A DNA stretch of 64,000 bases from Helcococcus ovis (GTDB lineage: Bacteria; Bacillota; Clostridia; Tissierellales; Peptoniphilaceae), in contig NZ_CP119081.1 of the NCBI RefSeq assembly GCF_004524775.2, positions 1,178,001-1,242,000 on the forward strand, given 5' to 3'. Below, one piece after another: positions 17,734-27,136 of this stretch (positions within the stretch are counted from its first letter, which is position 1; each line of letters starts with the position of its first letter). The position numbers and the translations under genes were made by a program. The notes under the pieces are model-generated. The model was not told where the DNA came from, did no database searches, and worked only from the letters and a program-made list of their open reading frames with translations.

Positions 17734-18470
17734 TTACTCCTCCCTTATATATTCTTTAAGTCTGTATGAATTTCCAGTAATAGATACGACTGTTGCATGA
17801 TGTAACAATCTATCTATAATTGCCGAAGCTATTTTTTCATCATAAAATAACTTTGTCCATTCACTAAAATTTAAATTTGTTGTAATTATTGTACTTTTAT
17901 TTTCATATCTCTTATCTATTATTTGAAATAATAATTTCTCATCACCTTCATTTAATGGTAAATATCCCATTTCATCAATTACTAGTAATTGATATTTTGA
18001 ATAATGTTTTATCCTTTGTTCTAACCTATTCTCTATTTTTGCCCTTTTTAAGTTATCTATTAAATCCATACATTTAATAAAATATGTGCTTATTCTTTTT
18101 TTGCACTTTCTATTCCTATTGATGTTGCTAGATGTGTTTTTCCAACTCCGCTATTTCCAAAAAATATTATATTTTCATTATTTTCTAAAAACTTCAATGT
18201 ACATAGCATTTTTATTTGGTTTTCATTAACTTCTGGATTAAAATTAAAATCAAAGTCATTTATTGTTTTAACATGTGGAAAATTTGCTACCTTTATCATT
18301 TGACTAGAGGCTACTTTTCTTTTATTTTCCACCTCATAATCTGTTAATTTAAGTAATCCATCAATTAATGATATATTTGAATTACTAGATTCATCTTCTA
18401 AATGAATTAGTATTTGCTTTAAGTTTAAGTACTCTAAATTAGAAACTAATCTTTCATAATTTACACTAGG
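17734..18470 (-). pseudogene. istB: istB-type IS21 ATPase, disrupted
   Basis: Frame 1 (about 18470-18090) begins with YERLVSNLEYLNLKQ and includes Walker A FFGNSGVGKTHLA, then hits a stop after ESAKKE. Frame 2 (18069-17734) continues with MDLIDNLKRAKIENR, YQLLVIDEMGYLPL (Walker B), and TIITTNLNFSEW. Together they cover IstB, the transposition helper ATPase, but a break near 18070-18090 separates the halves and no proper start codon is visible. Not functional as it stands. Confidence 0.82.
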
Positions 18471-18479
18471 AAGGGGTGT

Positions 18480-19004
18480 TAAGGAATCTTTTTCTATTTC
18501 TAATAAACTTAAAGGTATTTTATTTGTTCCTGTTTTTTATCTAAAGATACATGAAAAATTCTATACCTTGAGTAAGACAGTTGAAAAACAAAAATATTTA
18601 ATTTAAGTATTTCTCCATCACTTGTAACAAATGAAATATCTTCCTTCCAATCAATTTGAGCTTGTTCACTTGCAGAAGTTTCAAATCTAATTTTGGTATC
18701 ATTTTTATATGATTTTTTAGAAAAATATTTTTGGAAATTTTCATTTCTTGAAATATATCGTCTAAAGTTAGATTGACTAACATTTAAGTTGTGATTATCT
18801 TTTAAATACCTGTAAAGTATTGATTTAGAGTAAAACTTTTGAATTGAATTTTCATCTAAAAGTTCTTCAATTAAATCCTTAAAATCATTTATTTTTGAGG
18901 TTTTTTTCTTGTATTTTTTTTGTATAAATTTTTTTTAATGTTGATAAGTCTTCTAATTTTTTAACTTCTACGTATATATTGTTTGGATTAAATGAATATT
19001 GCAT
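18480..19004 (-). pseudogene. istA: istA-type IS21 transposase, frameshifted and internally deleted
   Basis: Starts MQYSFNPNNIYVEVKKL, shifts frame in an A-run near 18910-18920, then continues ..NVSQSNFRRYISRN.. and ETSASEQAQIDWKED, the first catalytic Asp region of IstA. Reading stops after RIFHVSLDKKQEQIK. The rest of the catalytic core is missing and sequence joins directly to the istB upstream region. Dead transposase. Confidence 0.75.
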
Positions 19005-19085
19005 ATATATCTCCTAATATTTAATATCTATTTATTTTATCAAATTGTTCATTGTTATTTAATCGTTTTTGTACATTATTATATT

Positions 19086-19602
19086 AGCATTAACAAATAT
19101 CTAAAAAAGAATAATTTGTACTTAATATATGTACTGTAAAAAAAATGGTATTAGAATTTCAAACGATGTATAACAATTTAAATCTTAAAAAATATTAGTC
19201 CATAATCTAAACATAAACCAATAAATTATTTATTAAAAATAAATAAAGAAAAAATGAATACGAGATTCACAAATTAGTTAAAAGATATAGTCGAAGAGTA
19301 AAAAATAGAGCAAAAATAATTTTAAACCTCTAAACAAAATAGATACTATATACAGAAGGGATTTATATTATTTCTTTATAGAAATATATTTTTATATATG
19401 TTAAAATTAAATAAAATATTAAGACCAGCTATCAAATGTCAATAGATAAATGATTAATTGTTTGCAGTGCTCATGGAGTATAATTTTTTATCTAAGTTCT
19501 GTCAAGGGAGCGCACCTTGACAGAACTTAGATAAAAAATTACTTAAATTTGTGCACAGCAAACAAACCTAATAATTTAGGTGAAAAAAAACAATATTAAC
19601 AA
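19086..19602. other. Non-coding stretch between IS21 remnant and IS110
   Basis: About 500 bp of AT-rich DNA without a convincing ORF. A short open stretch near 19250-19330 (NEYEIHKLVKRYSRRVKN) could be a transposase scrap, not assigned. A very strong hairpin lies at 19482-19540. Confidence 0.5.
19482..19540. terminator. Perfect 26-bp hairpin, bidirectional terminator-like, downstream of IS110
   Basis: 19482-19507 and 19515-19540 are exact complements with a 7-base loop (GAGCGCA). The stem ends in a T-run on one side and an A-run on the other, so it would terminate transcription both ways. It sits about 60 bp past the IS110 stop. Confidence 0.8.
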
Positions 19603-20778
19603 TTAAATATTTGGAGTATACAACTTGTTATCACGCAACACTGCAAAAATGATGTTAGTAAGCTTCCTAGCAACTGCTCCAATAGCAGTACCATGAGCTT
19701 TTCCTCTATCTCTCATACCTTGATAGTATTTCGATAGAGCAGGATCTCTAAATGCAGCAACTGTAGCAGATAGCCAAATTGCTCTTCTTAAGTATGGTGA
19801 ACCTCTTTTAGATATTTTAGTATTTGAAGCATTAAAATCTCCAGATTGCTTAACTGAAACATCAAGACCAGCATAAGCAACTAACTGACTTGCTTTTTCG
19901 AATCTTGAAATATCACCAATTTCGGAATAAATTGCAGCTCCAAGAACTTTTCCAACACCTGTAATGCTAGTGATTACTGGGCAAAGTTCATTAAGCATGA
20001 AAGAAATTTCTTCTTCAATTTCATAAATTTGATCTTCTAAAAATGAAATTTGGTTAATGATTTGTTTGATCTGAAAAGAAAAAGATTTTTTAGCAAATTT
20101 AATTCCAAAGGAGTTTGAAGCTGTAGATTGAATTTCTTGTGCTTTTTTTAGACCAAAACGCCCTTTACTACATTTAGAAAGAAGATTTGCTAATTCTTGT
20201 GCAGAAATGTTAATTAAATCTTCAGGTAAAGGATATTTGGATAATAGCTCTTTTGAAGCAACACCATAGATATTAGAAAAAAGTGTTGAGTATTCTGGAA
20301 AAACTTGGTCAAGAATAGCGACTAGTTTTCTTTTCCAATCAGAGCATTCATCAACTAAAGCAAATCTGTATCTAGAAAGATTTCTTAGTGCAAAAGCATC
20401 TTCATCAGAAAAATTTGAGATTGAGTATTCACCAAATCTCATGATTTGAGCGATGACAAAAGAGTCAATAGCATCATTTTTGGTTTGTCTTATGTACATT
20501 TTTCTGAAAGCTTCTGATTGAATTGGATTTATGACGATACAATTAAATCCAAGCTCTAGAAGAAAAGAATAAAGACTAAGCCAATAGTGACCAGTTGCTT
20601 CCATTCCAATAATGCAATTGTTAATATCAAGATTAAAATAATCAAGAAAATCCCTAAACTTTTCTAAACCTTTAATAGTATTAGAAAAAGATATACTTTT
20701 AGATAAGGATTTTCCGGAAGAGTCAATAATAGAAGCTTCGTGGTTTTTCTTTGCGATATCAATACCAATGTAAAACAT
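19603..20778 (-). CDS. IS110-family transposase (DEDD recombinase)
   Basis: About 391 residues from MFYIGIDIAKK; an in-frame ATG six codons earlier (20796) lies in the noncoding left end and is less likely. N-terminal RuvC-like DEDD domain: GIDIAKKNHEASI (first Asp), IGMEATGHYW (Glu), RQTKNDAIDSFVIA (Asp pair). C-terminal Tnp20-type domain: ITGVGKVLGAAIYSEIGD, AYAGLDVSVKQSGDF with the catalytic-Ser segment further on (SPYLRRAIW). Full length and uninterrupted, so probably active. Family members insert using a bridge RNA; its likely source is the noncoding region upstream. Confidence 0.92.
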   Translation of the reverse strand: MFYIGIDIAKKNHEASIIDSSGKSLSKSISFSNTIKGLEKFRDFLDYFNLDINNCIIGMEATGHYWLSLYSFLLELGFNCIVINPIQSEAFRKMYIRQTKNDAIDSFVIAQIMRFGEYSISNFSDEDAFALRNLSRYRFALVDECSDWKRKLVAILDQVFPEYSTLFSNIYGVASKELLSKYPLPEDLINISAQELANLLSKCSKGRFGLKKAQEIQSTASNSFGIKFAKKSFSFQIKQIINQISFLEDQIYEIEEEISFMLNELCPVITSITGVGKVLGAAIYSEIGDISRFEKASQLVAYAGLDVSVKQSGDFNASNTKISKRGSPYLRRAIWLSATVAAFRDPALSKYYQGMRDRGKAHGTAIGAVARKLTNIIFAVLRDNKLYTPNI

Positions 20779-20995
20779 AAAATCACCTAGTTTCAAAAAA
20801 TTTAGATAGAGAAAGAACCCTCTAGAACTTTACGACAATGCAACCTCGTTAGACATACAGCAACGAATGTGCTATCCAGCTCATACGCATAAAGACGTAA
20901 AGAAGAGGCGTAACCCTTAATAAGGAAGACAAAAGCTTCAAGGAGAAAAACTACGACCTCTATCTATACAACTATTATCTCATAAAGAATATGAG
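20779..20995 (-). ncRNA. Candidate IS110 bridge RNA / left-end noncoding region
   Basis: About 215 bp of noncoding DNA directly upstream of the transposase start, less AT-rich than its surroundings, with several short dyads (for example ATCTCATA.. TATGAGAT near 20976-20996). In IS110-group elements this position encodes the structured bridge RNA whose loops pair with donor and target DNA. Assignment rests on position and family knowledge. Exact ends and loops were not determined. Confidence 0.55.
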
Positions 20996-21049
20996 ATGAA
21001 AATAAAATATGTAGTTTTAACTACAACATTATTATACGAGGAGTATTAT

Positions 21050-21499
21050 ATGAAAATTTTTATCATATTATTATGTTTGCTTGCAATTGGATACAATTTT
21101 TATAATAAATCAAAAAATTTAATTTGCCAAAAATTATCTCCTGTAATTTATTTTCTTTTTACTTTGATCTTATTTTTAGGTTTAACTATATGGAGAATAT
21201 ATGACAATACTTTTTTGGGGTTAATAATCGTACTACTTTTTTCAATACTATTTATATCTAATTTTTATTCCATTGGAATAAGTAATAAGCATTTTTGTGT
21301 TTTTTTACCAAAATTATTTTTAGTTTTTAAAATACCATTCAACAAAGTCAAAAACATTACAATAGTAAATGAAAATAATAAATTAAAAATAATAATTGAA
21401 GCATATGGGGATAAATTTATTCAAATATATGATTTAAATTATGAAAAAAAATTTTTTGAAATTATAAACAATAATTCAAATATTAAAATTTTAAATTAA
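21050..21499 (+). CDS. Small membrane protein of unknown function
   Basis: 149 residues from the ATG at 21050, preceded by GAGGAG; the frame is open earlier (20996) but that would run into the IS110 end. Three or four hydrophobic helices (about 2-18, 33-50, 54-72), then a soluble C-terminal ~70 residues (FNKVKNITIVNENNKLKI..) resembling the PH-like tails of small bacterial membrane proteins. No family recognised. It lies inside the IS island, so it may be cargo or a stranded host gene. Confidence 0.5.
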   Translation: MKIFIILLCLLAIGYNFYNKSKNLICQKLSPVIYFLFTLILFLGLTIWRIYDNTFLGLIIVLLFSILFISNFYSIGISNKHFCVFLPKLFLVFKIPFNKVKNITIVNENNKLKIIIEAYGDKFIQIYDLNYEKKFFEIINNNSNIKILN

Positions 21500-21501
21500 T
21501 T

Positions 21502-21666
21502 CAGCTTAAAAGAAGAACAAATGTAATTGGAATATTTCCAAATACAAATTCGCTAATTAGATTAATGGGAAGTATATTAATTGAGGAATACGATAAATGG
21601 TCAGAAAAGAAATATAGAAATTACTATATGCCATCAATTATTGAACTAAGAAAAAAAACAAACTGA
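21502..21666 (+). pseudogene. C-terminal fragment of an IS256-family transposase
   Basis: 54 residues ending in a stop: GIFPNTNSLIRLMGSILIEE and KYRNYYMPSIIELRKK match the extreme C-terminus of Mutator/IS256 transposases. The rest of the gene is absent, the upstream DNA being the unrelated membrane protein. Confidence 0.72.
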
Positions 21667-21699
21667 GCTAGAAAATTTAGCGAAAAAACAAGAATCAGT

Positions 21700-21855
21700 A
21701 TAAAGGAGCGGAGCAAGTGTCAAAAGACAGTACGCTGGGCGAAGCCTAGGCAGCTCTTGACACTTGCTCACGGAAAACCCCTTTATGAGAAGAAAGTGCG
21801 TGAACTTTCTTTGCCTTCCAGCGAGGGCGAGTTCGGGCAGAGCCTGTAAAATTAA
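21700..21855. other. GC-richer structured segment after the IS256 fragment
   Basis: Contains a 13-bp stem GAGCAAGTGTCAA (21711-21723) with TTGACACTTGCTC (21757-21769) and a second dyad GAAAGT/ACTTTC near 21800-21815. Base composition is clearly higher in G+C than the surroundings, which suggests an imported IS end or structured RNA. No ORF. Confidence 0.5.
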
Positions 21856-21904
21856 TATTTAAAATTCGATTATTAACATTATAGATTTTACATCACTTTT
21901 AAGG

Positions 21905-22206
21905 CTTTACCATTTTTCTTACCTGTACACAAAAATTCGAGGTATTTTACACGATTTTCTAAAAAATTTTTACCTGTATAACTATTTTACATGATTTCAC
22001 AAAAAAATCCCCCATAATCCCCATAAAAAGATAATTTTGATTATATACATAAATTCTTATGTAAATGTCAATCTAAAAATTTTCCTCAATTTATGGATTA
22101 TTTTTAGATTAGTATATACATCCTAATATATAATAAAAAATCAAAAACTTCTTCGTAGCCACCTCCGCAGGATAAAATCCGAGGACTAGTGGCGTAAGAA
22201 GAAGTT
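21905..22206 (-). repeat. Right arm of the ~300-bp inverted repeat flanking the IS island
   Basis: Reverse complement of 17373-17682 with only a few differences (for example TTTA instead of TTTC in the hairpin loop). The homology stops on the inner side right after GGTAAAG. Includes two TTACCTGTA units and the structured terminator that serves galM. Confidence 0.85.
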
Positions 22207-22210
22207 TTGC
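22139..22210 (-). terminator. Structured terminator with ACTAGTCCTCG motif (copy 3), downstream of galM
   Basis: On the minus strand it begins a few bases after the galM stop. Same outer stem CTTCTTC/GAAGAAG, GCCAC/GTGGC and conserved internal loop as copy 2, ending in TTTTTGATTTTTT. Confidence 0.8.
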
Positions 22211-22215
22211 ATTTT

Positions 22216-23193
22216 TTAATTAAATTTAAACTCAATCACATTCATAAATTCTTCATCTTTTCTTAAGATGTAATTTGGTAAAAAGTCTTTATTTATAAAA
22301 TCCGGTTCGTATTGTGCTTCGAAACAAATTCCTTGATGATTAAAGGATTTTGAGCCAATCATATTAATGTTATTTCCTATTGCATTTCCAGAATATACTA
22401 CTACTGAAGGATATGATGTGTATACTTCCATGGAAATATTTTGAGATTTATTTTTTAAGGTAACATATGGAAGATTTCCATTTAATATAAATGTATGGTC
22501 ATATCCACCAAATTTCAATGTTTGTACATGGGTTAAATTATCTAAAATACTTAAGGATTTTGGTGTTAATAAATCAAAGTCTGTGTTTTTTGCATCTTCT
22601 ATTGAAATTGGTACACAATTATCAGCAGCAGCTAAGAATTTATCTGAATTTATTCGTAATTCATGATTTTTTATACTCTTGGTTTTATCTGCATTTAAAT
22701 TGAAATATGCATGATTTGTGATATTTACTATTGTATCCTTATCTGATACTGCAAATATTTCTATTCTAAGTGTTGCATTGACTATAATGTATTTTACTTT
22801 TATATCAATATTTCCGGGATATCCAGAGTCTCCATCATTAAGTTTTGTTTTTAAGATAATGTATGGATTTACATCTTTTTCGCTAATTTCTACTAAATCC
22901 CAATACTTTTTAGTTAAATTAATATAGCCACCATGAATGCTGTAATCATTCTCATTATTGTCTAATTGATATATTTTTCCATTAAGTTCAAATTTTGCAT
23001 TTGAAATTCTTCCTGCAACTCTACCAACCATAGCTCCTAAACATATTGGATTTTCAATATATTGCTCTATATTTTCATAGCTTAAAACACAATTTACATT
23101 TTTATATTGTAATTCGTAAATACTCGCTCCAATATTTAAAACTGTTAATTTTAGTCTGTCATTTTTTATAGTATATTTTTTTATATCTGACAT
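22216..23193 (-). CDS. galM: Aldose 1-epimerase (mutarotase) family protein
   Basis: 325 residues with aldose-1-epimerase landmarks: NHAYFNL (catalytic His), GGYDHTFIL and FEAQYEPDF (catalytic Glu), plus the N-terminal GRVAGRISNAKF. It interconverts alpha and beta anomers of hexoses in the cytoplasm. Single-gene unit on the minus strand, ended by the structured terminator. Exact sugar unknown; galM is the usual name. Confidence 0.9.
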   Translation of the reverse strand: MSDIKKYTIKNDRLKLTVLNIGASIYELQYKNVNCVLSYENIEQYIENPICLGAMVGRVAGRISNAKFELNGKIYQLDNNENDYSIHGGYINLTKKYWDLVEISEKDVNPYIILKTKLNDGDSGYPGNIDIKVKYIIVNATLRIEIFAVSDKDTIVNITNHAYFNLNADKTKSIKNHELRINSDKFLAAADNCVPISIEDAKNTDFDLLTPKSLSILDNLTHVQTLKFGGYDHTFILNGNLPYVTLKNKSQNISMEVYTSYPSVVVYSGNAIGNNINMIGSKSFNHQGICFEAQYEPDFINKDFLPNYILRKDEEFMNVIEFKFN

Positions 23194-23211
23194 AATATCT
23201 CCTATGTAAAA

Positions 23212-23240
23212 ATCCAGAAAAGGTCAAGCCTAATCTGGAT
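23212..23240 (-). terminator. Terminator after the ligA-gatCAB-rdgB-yfcE cluster
   Basis: Stem ATCCAGA/TCTGGAT (23213-23239) followed on the minus strand by TTTTTAC. It ends the long minus-strand cluster just before galM. Confidence 0.72.
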
Positions 23241-23245
23241 CATAA

Positions 23246-23719
23246 TTATAATTTTACTCTTTCAAATTCTACATTTTCTTCATCAATATTCATCACAACA
23301 TATGATTCATATTCTCCACCTCTATCATATCCTGCTGAACCCGGATTTATAATTGTTATTCCATCTATAACTTCATTATTAAATATATGAGTATGCCCAT
23401 ACATTACTATATCCGCTTCACATTCTTTTGCTTTATATATCAAATGTGTATTTCCAAAATAAACTTTTTCAAGATGGCCATGAGTTAAAAGAATTCTATG
23501 ACCTTTTAATCTTATTAAATTATGATAAGGAACATATATTGCATTATAATCGTTATTACCTCTAACCATTTCAACAGGTATATCTGTATGATTTTTAATA
23601 TATATCGCATCATCGACCATATCACCCAAATGAATTATTAGTTCAGCATCTTTATGTTTATCAAGTTCACTTATAAACGCATCTACTCTATAATGAGTAT
23701 CCGAAACAATTAAAACTTT
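23246..23719 (-). CDS. YfcE/MJ0936-family metallophosphoesterase
   Basis: About 157 residues from MKVLIVSDTHYR, four bases after the rdgB stop; a longer in-frame start inside rdgB (23764) is not needed. Calcineurin-like motifs: SDTH, HLGDMVDD, RGNNDYN, LTHGH and YGHTH. Small cytoplasmic phosphodiesterase of the YfcE group, natural substrate unknown. Pairing with rdgB is common in Firmicutes. Confidence 0.88.
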   Translation of the reverse strand, partial: KVLIVSDTHYRVDAFISELDKHKDAELIIHLGDMVDDAIYIKNHTDIPVEMVRGNNDYNAIYVPYHNLIRLKGHRILLTHGHLEKVYFGNTHLIYKAKECEADIVMYGHTHIFNNEVIDGITIINPGSAGYDRGGEYESYVVMNIDEENVEFERVKL

Positions 23720-23723
23720 CATA

Positions 23724-24320
23724 TCATGCTTCCAATTCTTCAAGGATAAATTTAAGATTCTCAATAGCTCGTCTTCTGTGATTTATAGATGTTCTCTCCT
23801 CATCACTCATTTGTGCTAAAGTTCTATTGAAATCTTTTACAATGAATATTGGATTATATCCAAATTTATTATCCCCTCTTTTTTCAGGAGAAATGAATCC
23901 ATCTAATTTACCCTCAACATAGTGAACTTTTCCATCTCTTGTTATTAAACAAATGATTGTCATGAAATATGCTCTTCTGTCATTTAAATTTTCCAAATGA
24001 CTTAATTCTTTAAGCATTTTTTCATTATTATCATCATAAGTTGCATTTTCACCTGCAAATCTTGCTGTAAAAACTCCCGGCTTGCCACCTAAAGCTTCTA
24101 CAAATAATCCTGTATCATCAGCTATTACATTTTCATGAGTTAAATCAAATAAAGCCTTTGCTTTGATATAAGCATTTTCTCTTAAAGTTTTCCCTGTTTC
24201 TTCAACATCAAAATCTTCTAAATCAAGGTCTGACTTCAAAAGAAGTTCATGATTGTGTCCGATTATTTTTTTTATTTCTTTTATTTTATCTTTATTTGAA
24301 CTTGAAAGAATTAATCTCAT
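23724..24320 (-). CDS. rdgB: dITP/XTP pyrophosphatase (RdgB/HAM1 family)
   Basis: 198 residues, usual length. SSNKDKIKEIKKI at the N-terminus binds nucleotide; ADDTGLFVEALGGKPGV holds the catalytic Asp; ARFAGENATYDDNNEKML and the C-terminal SINHRRRA complete the family signature. It removes dITP/XTP from the nucleotide pool. Overlaps gatB by four bases. Confidence 0.93.
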   Translation of the reverse strand: MRLILSSSNKDKIKEIKKIIGHNHELLLKSDLDLEDFDVEETGKTLRENAYIKAKALFDLTHENVIADDTGLFVEALGGKPGVFTARFAGENATYDDNNEKMLKELSHLENLNDRRAYFMTIICLITRDGKVHYVEGKLDGFISPEKRGDNKFGYNPIFIVKDFNRTLAQMSDEERTSINHRRRAIENLKFILEELEA

Positions 24321-25738
24321 CGTTTTTCTAACTCCTCTTTAATCATCTTGCTTGCTTCTTGTGGATTAGCTTTGCCTTTTGATTGCTTCATAACTTGACC
24401 CATCAAGAATCCTAATGCTCTATCCCTACCGGCTTTAAAATCTTCGATTGATTGAGGATTTGCATTAAGTACTTCATTTACCAGATTTACTAAGAAATCA
24501 GAATCGTTATTTTGTTCCAATCCTAATTCAAGCATAACTTTTTGCGGATCTTCATTTGATTCAAAAATTTCTCTAAATATCTTCTTCCCTGAATTATTTG
24601 AAACTTTGCCATCTTTCACTAATTTTAATAATTTTGCAAAATTTTCTTTAGATAATTTCACCTGTGAGATTTCAATTTCATATTCTTTAAGTCTTCTCAT
24701 CATTTCAGTTAATATCCATGACGAAACTAATGTAGGTTCATTAAATTCAGAAACTAAATCTTCAAAGTACATTGAAAGTTCTTTATCTTTGGATAAAACA
24801 TTAGCGTCATATTCAGTTAATTTATACTCTTTAATAAATCTTTCTTTCTTTGCTCTTGGTAATTCCGGTAAATTATCTCTAATTTCCTTAATAAATTCAT
24901 CTGATAAACTTACTCTTGGCATATCTGATTCAACAGTAAATCTATAATCATTTTCTTCATCTTTCTTTCTCATTAGAATTGTTGTACCTGATGCTTCATC
25001 CCATCTTCTTGTTTCTTTTGAAGATGTAATTCCTTTTTTCAAGTTTTCAGCTTGTCTTTTTTCTTCATATTGAATAGCTCTTTCAACAGCTCTGAATGAA
25101 TTAAGATTTTTAACTTCAACTATTGCGTGTCTATTTCCCTCATCATCCTTAATATTTACATTAACATCACATCTTAATGAACCCTCTTCCATTTTTCCAT
25201 CAGATGCTTCAATATATCTAAGTCTTTGTCTCAGATTTTCCAAGAACGCTCTTGCTTCTTCAGCACTTGAAATGTCAGGTTCAGTAACTATCTCTATAAG
25301 TGGAACACCTGCTCTATTAAAGTCTAAAAGAGTCTTTCCATCATCTGTATGTGTTGATTTTCCTGTATCTTCTTCAACGTGTATTCTTTGGATTCTAATT
25401 TTCTTTAATTCTTCACCTGATTCAATTTCTAAAAATCCGTGTTCTGCAAATGGCTCATCTTGTTGAGTAATTTGAAATCCTTTTGTTAAATCCGGATAAA
25501 AATATTTTTTTCTATCAAATTTCATTACTTGTCTGATATCACAATCAAATGCAATACCTGCCCTAATAGCTAATTCTAGTGCTTTTTTATTAATTCGTGG
25601 AAATGTCCCTACAATACCAAGACATACAGGGCAGACTAAAGTATTTGGAGCTTGTCCGAATTCATTTTTACATGAACAAAACATTTTTGTTTTTGTTAAA
25701 AGTTCTGTATGTATTTCTAAACCTACAATTGTTTTCAC
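24317..25738 (-). CDS. gatB: Aspartyl/glutamyl-tRNA amidotransferase subunit B
   Basis: 473 residues, full length. VGLEIHTELLTKTKMFC at the N-terminus, with the zinc-type Cys set (CSCKNEFG, CPVCLG), then the GatB catalytic cradle and a C-terminal Yqey-like tail (MGQVMKQSKGKANPQ). It phosphorylates and amidates Glu-tRNA(Gln)/Asp-tRNA(Asn) with ammonia from GatA. Overlaps gatA by four bases. Confidence 0.96.
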   Translation of the reverse strand: MKTIVGLEIHTELLTKTKMFCSCKNEFGQAPNTLVCPVCLGIVGTFPRINKKALELAIRAGIAFDCDIRQVMKFDRKKYFYPDLTKGFQITQQDEPFAEHGFLEIESGEELKKIRIQRIHVEEDTGKSTHTDDGKTLLDFNRAGVPLIEIVTEPDISSAEEARAFLENLRQRLRYIEASDGKMEEGSLRCDVNVNIKDDEGNRHAIVEVKNLNSFRAVERAIQYEEKRQAENLKKGITSSKETRRWDEASGTTILMRKKDEENDYRFTVESDMPRVSLSDEFIKEIRDNLPELPRAKKERFIKEYKLTEYDANVLSKDKELSMYFEDLVSEFNEPTLVSSWILTEMMRRLKEYEIEISQVKLSKENFAKLLKLVKDGKVSNNSGKKIFREIFESNEDPQKVMLELGLEQNNDSDFLVNLVNEVLNANPQSIEDFKAGRDRALGFLMGQVMKQSKGKANPQEASKMIKEELEKR

Positions 25739-27129
25739 TTTAAGCCTCCTTCTACTTCTTCAGCAATTGCTAATAGTCTCATATCATCATATCTCTTACC
25801 TGCAATTTGAATTGAACCTAATACTCCTTCTTTCATAGGAATGGATATTGATGGAATATCAGATAAATTTGTTAGCATATTAAACATACCTACATCAAAT
25901 GATGCATATGAATCAGCACTTGATTCTCCTACTTTTTTAGGTAAATCAATTGTTGTAGGTGTAATTAATGCATCGTAATTTTCAAATAATTTATCAATTT
26001 GACTTCTTACAGCACCTCTTATTTTCATAGCTTGTTTATAGTATTTTTGGTCATTATCTTTTGAAGCAAAGAAATTACCAAGTGCAATCCTTCTTCTAAC
26101 TTCTTCCCCAAAATTATCTGTTCTATTTTTCACATAAAAATCTTCTGTTGAATCATATTTTTCTACGCTTTGTCCATACCTTAATCCATCTATTTTAGCA
26201 ATATTTGATTCTACTTCAATCGCCATGATTACAGTATATACATCATTAATTAAATCCAAATAATTTAATGACACGATATCAATGTTTGCCCCTAAGGATT
26301 TCAATTTTTCAATTGTTTCATCAAATAATTCTTTAATTTGTGGATTTACATTATATTCATCCTTTAATTCTATAACGGCTATTTTTAAATCTTTCAGTTC
26401 AACTTTTCCATTAAATTCTTCAATATCTAACGAAGTAAAATCAAGCTCTGATTTTCCTCTTGCAATATTAAATAATTCTCTAATATCTGAAACTGTAGTA
26501 CCCATTACCCCTACTCTATCCAAACTATTTGACATTGAGATTACTCCATATCTTGGAATTGCTCCGTATGTAGGTGCAAATCCCATAACGTGACAAAAGT
26601 CAGCCGGATTTCTCACAGAACCTCCTGTATCACTACCGAAAGCTACTACTGCTTCTTCAGCTGCAAGTGCTGCACCTGAGCCTGATGATGAACCACCGGG
26701 AGTTACGGTGTTGTCAAATGGATTTATTGTCGCCCCAAAATACGAAGTTTCTGATGAGCCACCCATTGCATATTCGTCCATATTTGTCTTACCAATTATA
26801 ATTGCATCTGTACTTTTAAGTCTTTCCATTATTACCGCATCAAAAAATGGCACAAAATCTTTTAATGATTTTGAAGATGCTGTTGTTCTCAAATCCTTAG
26901 TAAGAATATTATCCTTAACAGCTACCGGAACACCAAATAATCCACTTATTTCAGCTTTATTTTTAATCTTTTCATCTAATTTTTTTGCTTTTTCTAACGC
27001 TTTTTCTTTATTTAATGTAAGATAAGTATTATAATTATTTTTTTCAATTAAATCATAAAGACTTGAAATGTATAATTCAACTGTAAATTCACCATCTCTA
27101 TATTTTTTGTGTAATGTCTTAATATCCAT
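25735..27129 (-). CDS. gatA: Aspartyl/glutamyl-tRNA amidotransferase subunit A
   Basis: 464 residues. Amidase-signature family: VAVKDN (catalytic Lys), GGSSSGSGAALAA (Ser-cis-Ser) and GSDTGGSVRNPA (nucleophile Ser). It releases ammonia from glutamine for GatB. Placed between gatC and gatB as in most Firmicutes. Confidence 0.96.
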   Translation of the reverse strand: MDIKTLHKKYRDGEFTVELYISSLYDLIEKNNYNTYLTLNKEKALEKAKKLDEKIKNKAEISGLFGVPVAVKDNILTKDLRTTASSKSLKDFVPFFDAVIMERLKSTDAIIIGKTNMDEYAMGGSSETSYFGATINPFDNTVTPGGSSSGSGAALAAEEAVVAFGSDTGGSVRNPADFCHVMGFAPTYGAIPRYGVISMSNSLDRVGVMGTTVSDIRELFNIARGKSELDFTSLDIEEFNGKVELKDLKIAVIELKDEYNVNPQIKELFDETIEKLKSLGANIDIVSLNYLDLINDVYTVIMAIEVESNIAKIDGLRYGQSVEKYDSTEDFYVKNRTDNFGEEVRRRIALGNFFASKDNDQKYYKQAMKIRGAVRSQIDKLFENYDALITPTTIDLPKKVGESSADSYASFDVGMFNMLTNLSDIPSISIPMKEGVLGSIQIAGKRYDDMRLLAIAEEVEGGLK

Positions 27130-27136
27130 GCTTCAC

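Larger units (their letters stand above)
17690..19085 (-). mobile_element. Degraded IS21-family element
   Basis: Contains broken istA and istB (listed separately) between inverted TGTACA-bearing ends near 17700 (AAAATGTACAAAG) and near 19070 (TTTTTGTACATTATT). The middle of istA is deleted. A second copy of its right end lies at 50.1 kb. Confidence 0.7.

Noticed and set aside
19250-19330. Transposase scrap (NEYEIHKLVKRYSRRVKN)
   Set aside because: Too short and without a recognisable family motif to call a gene remnant.
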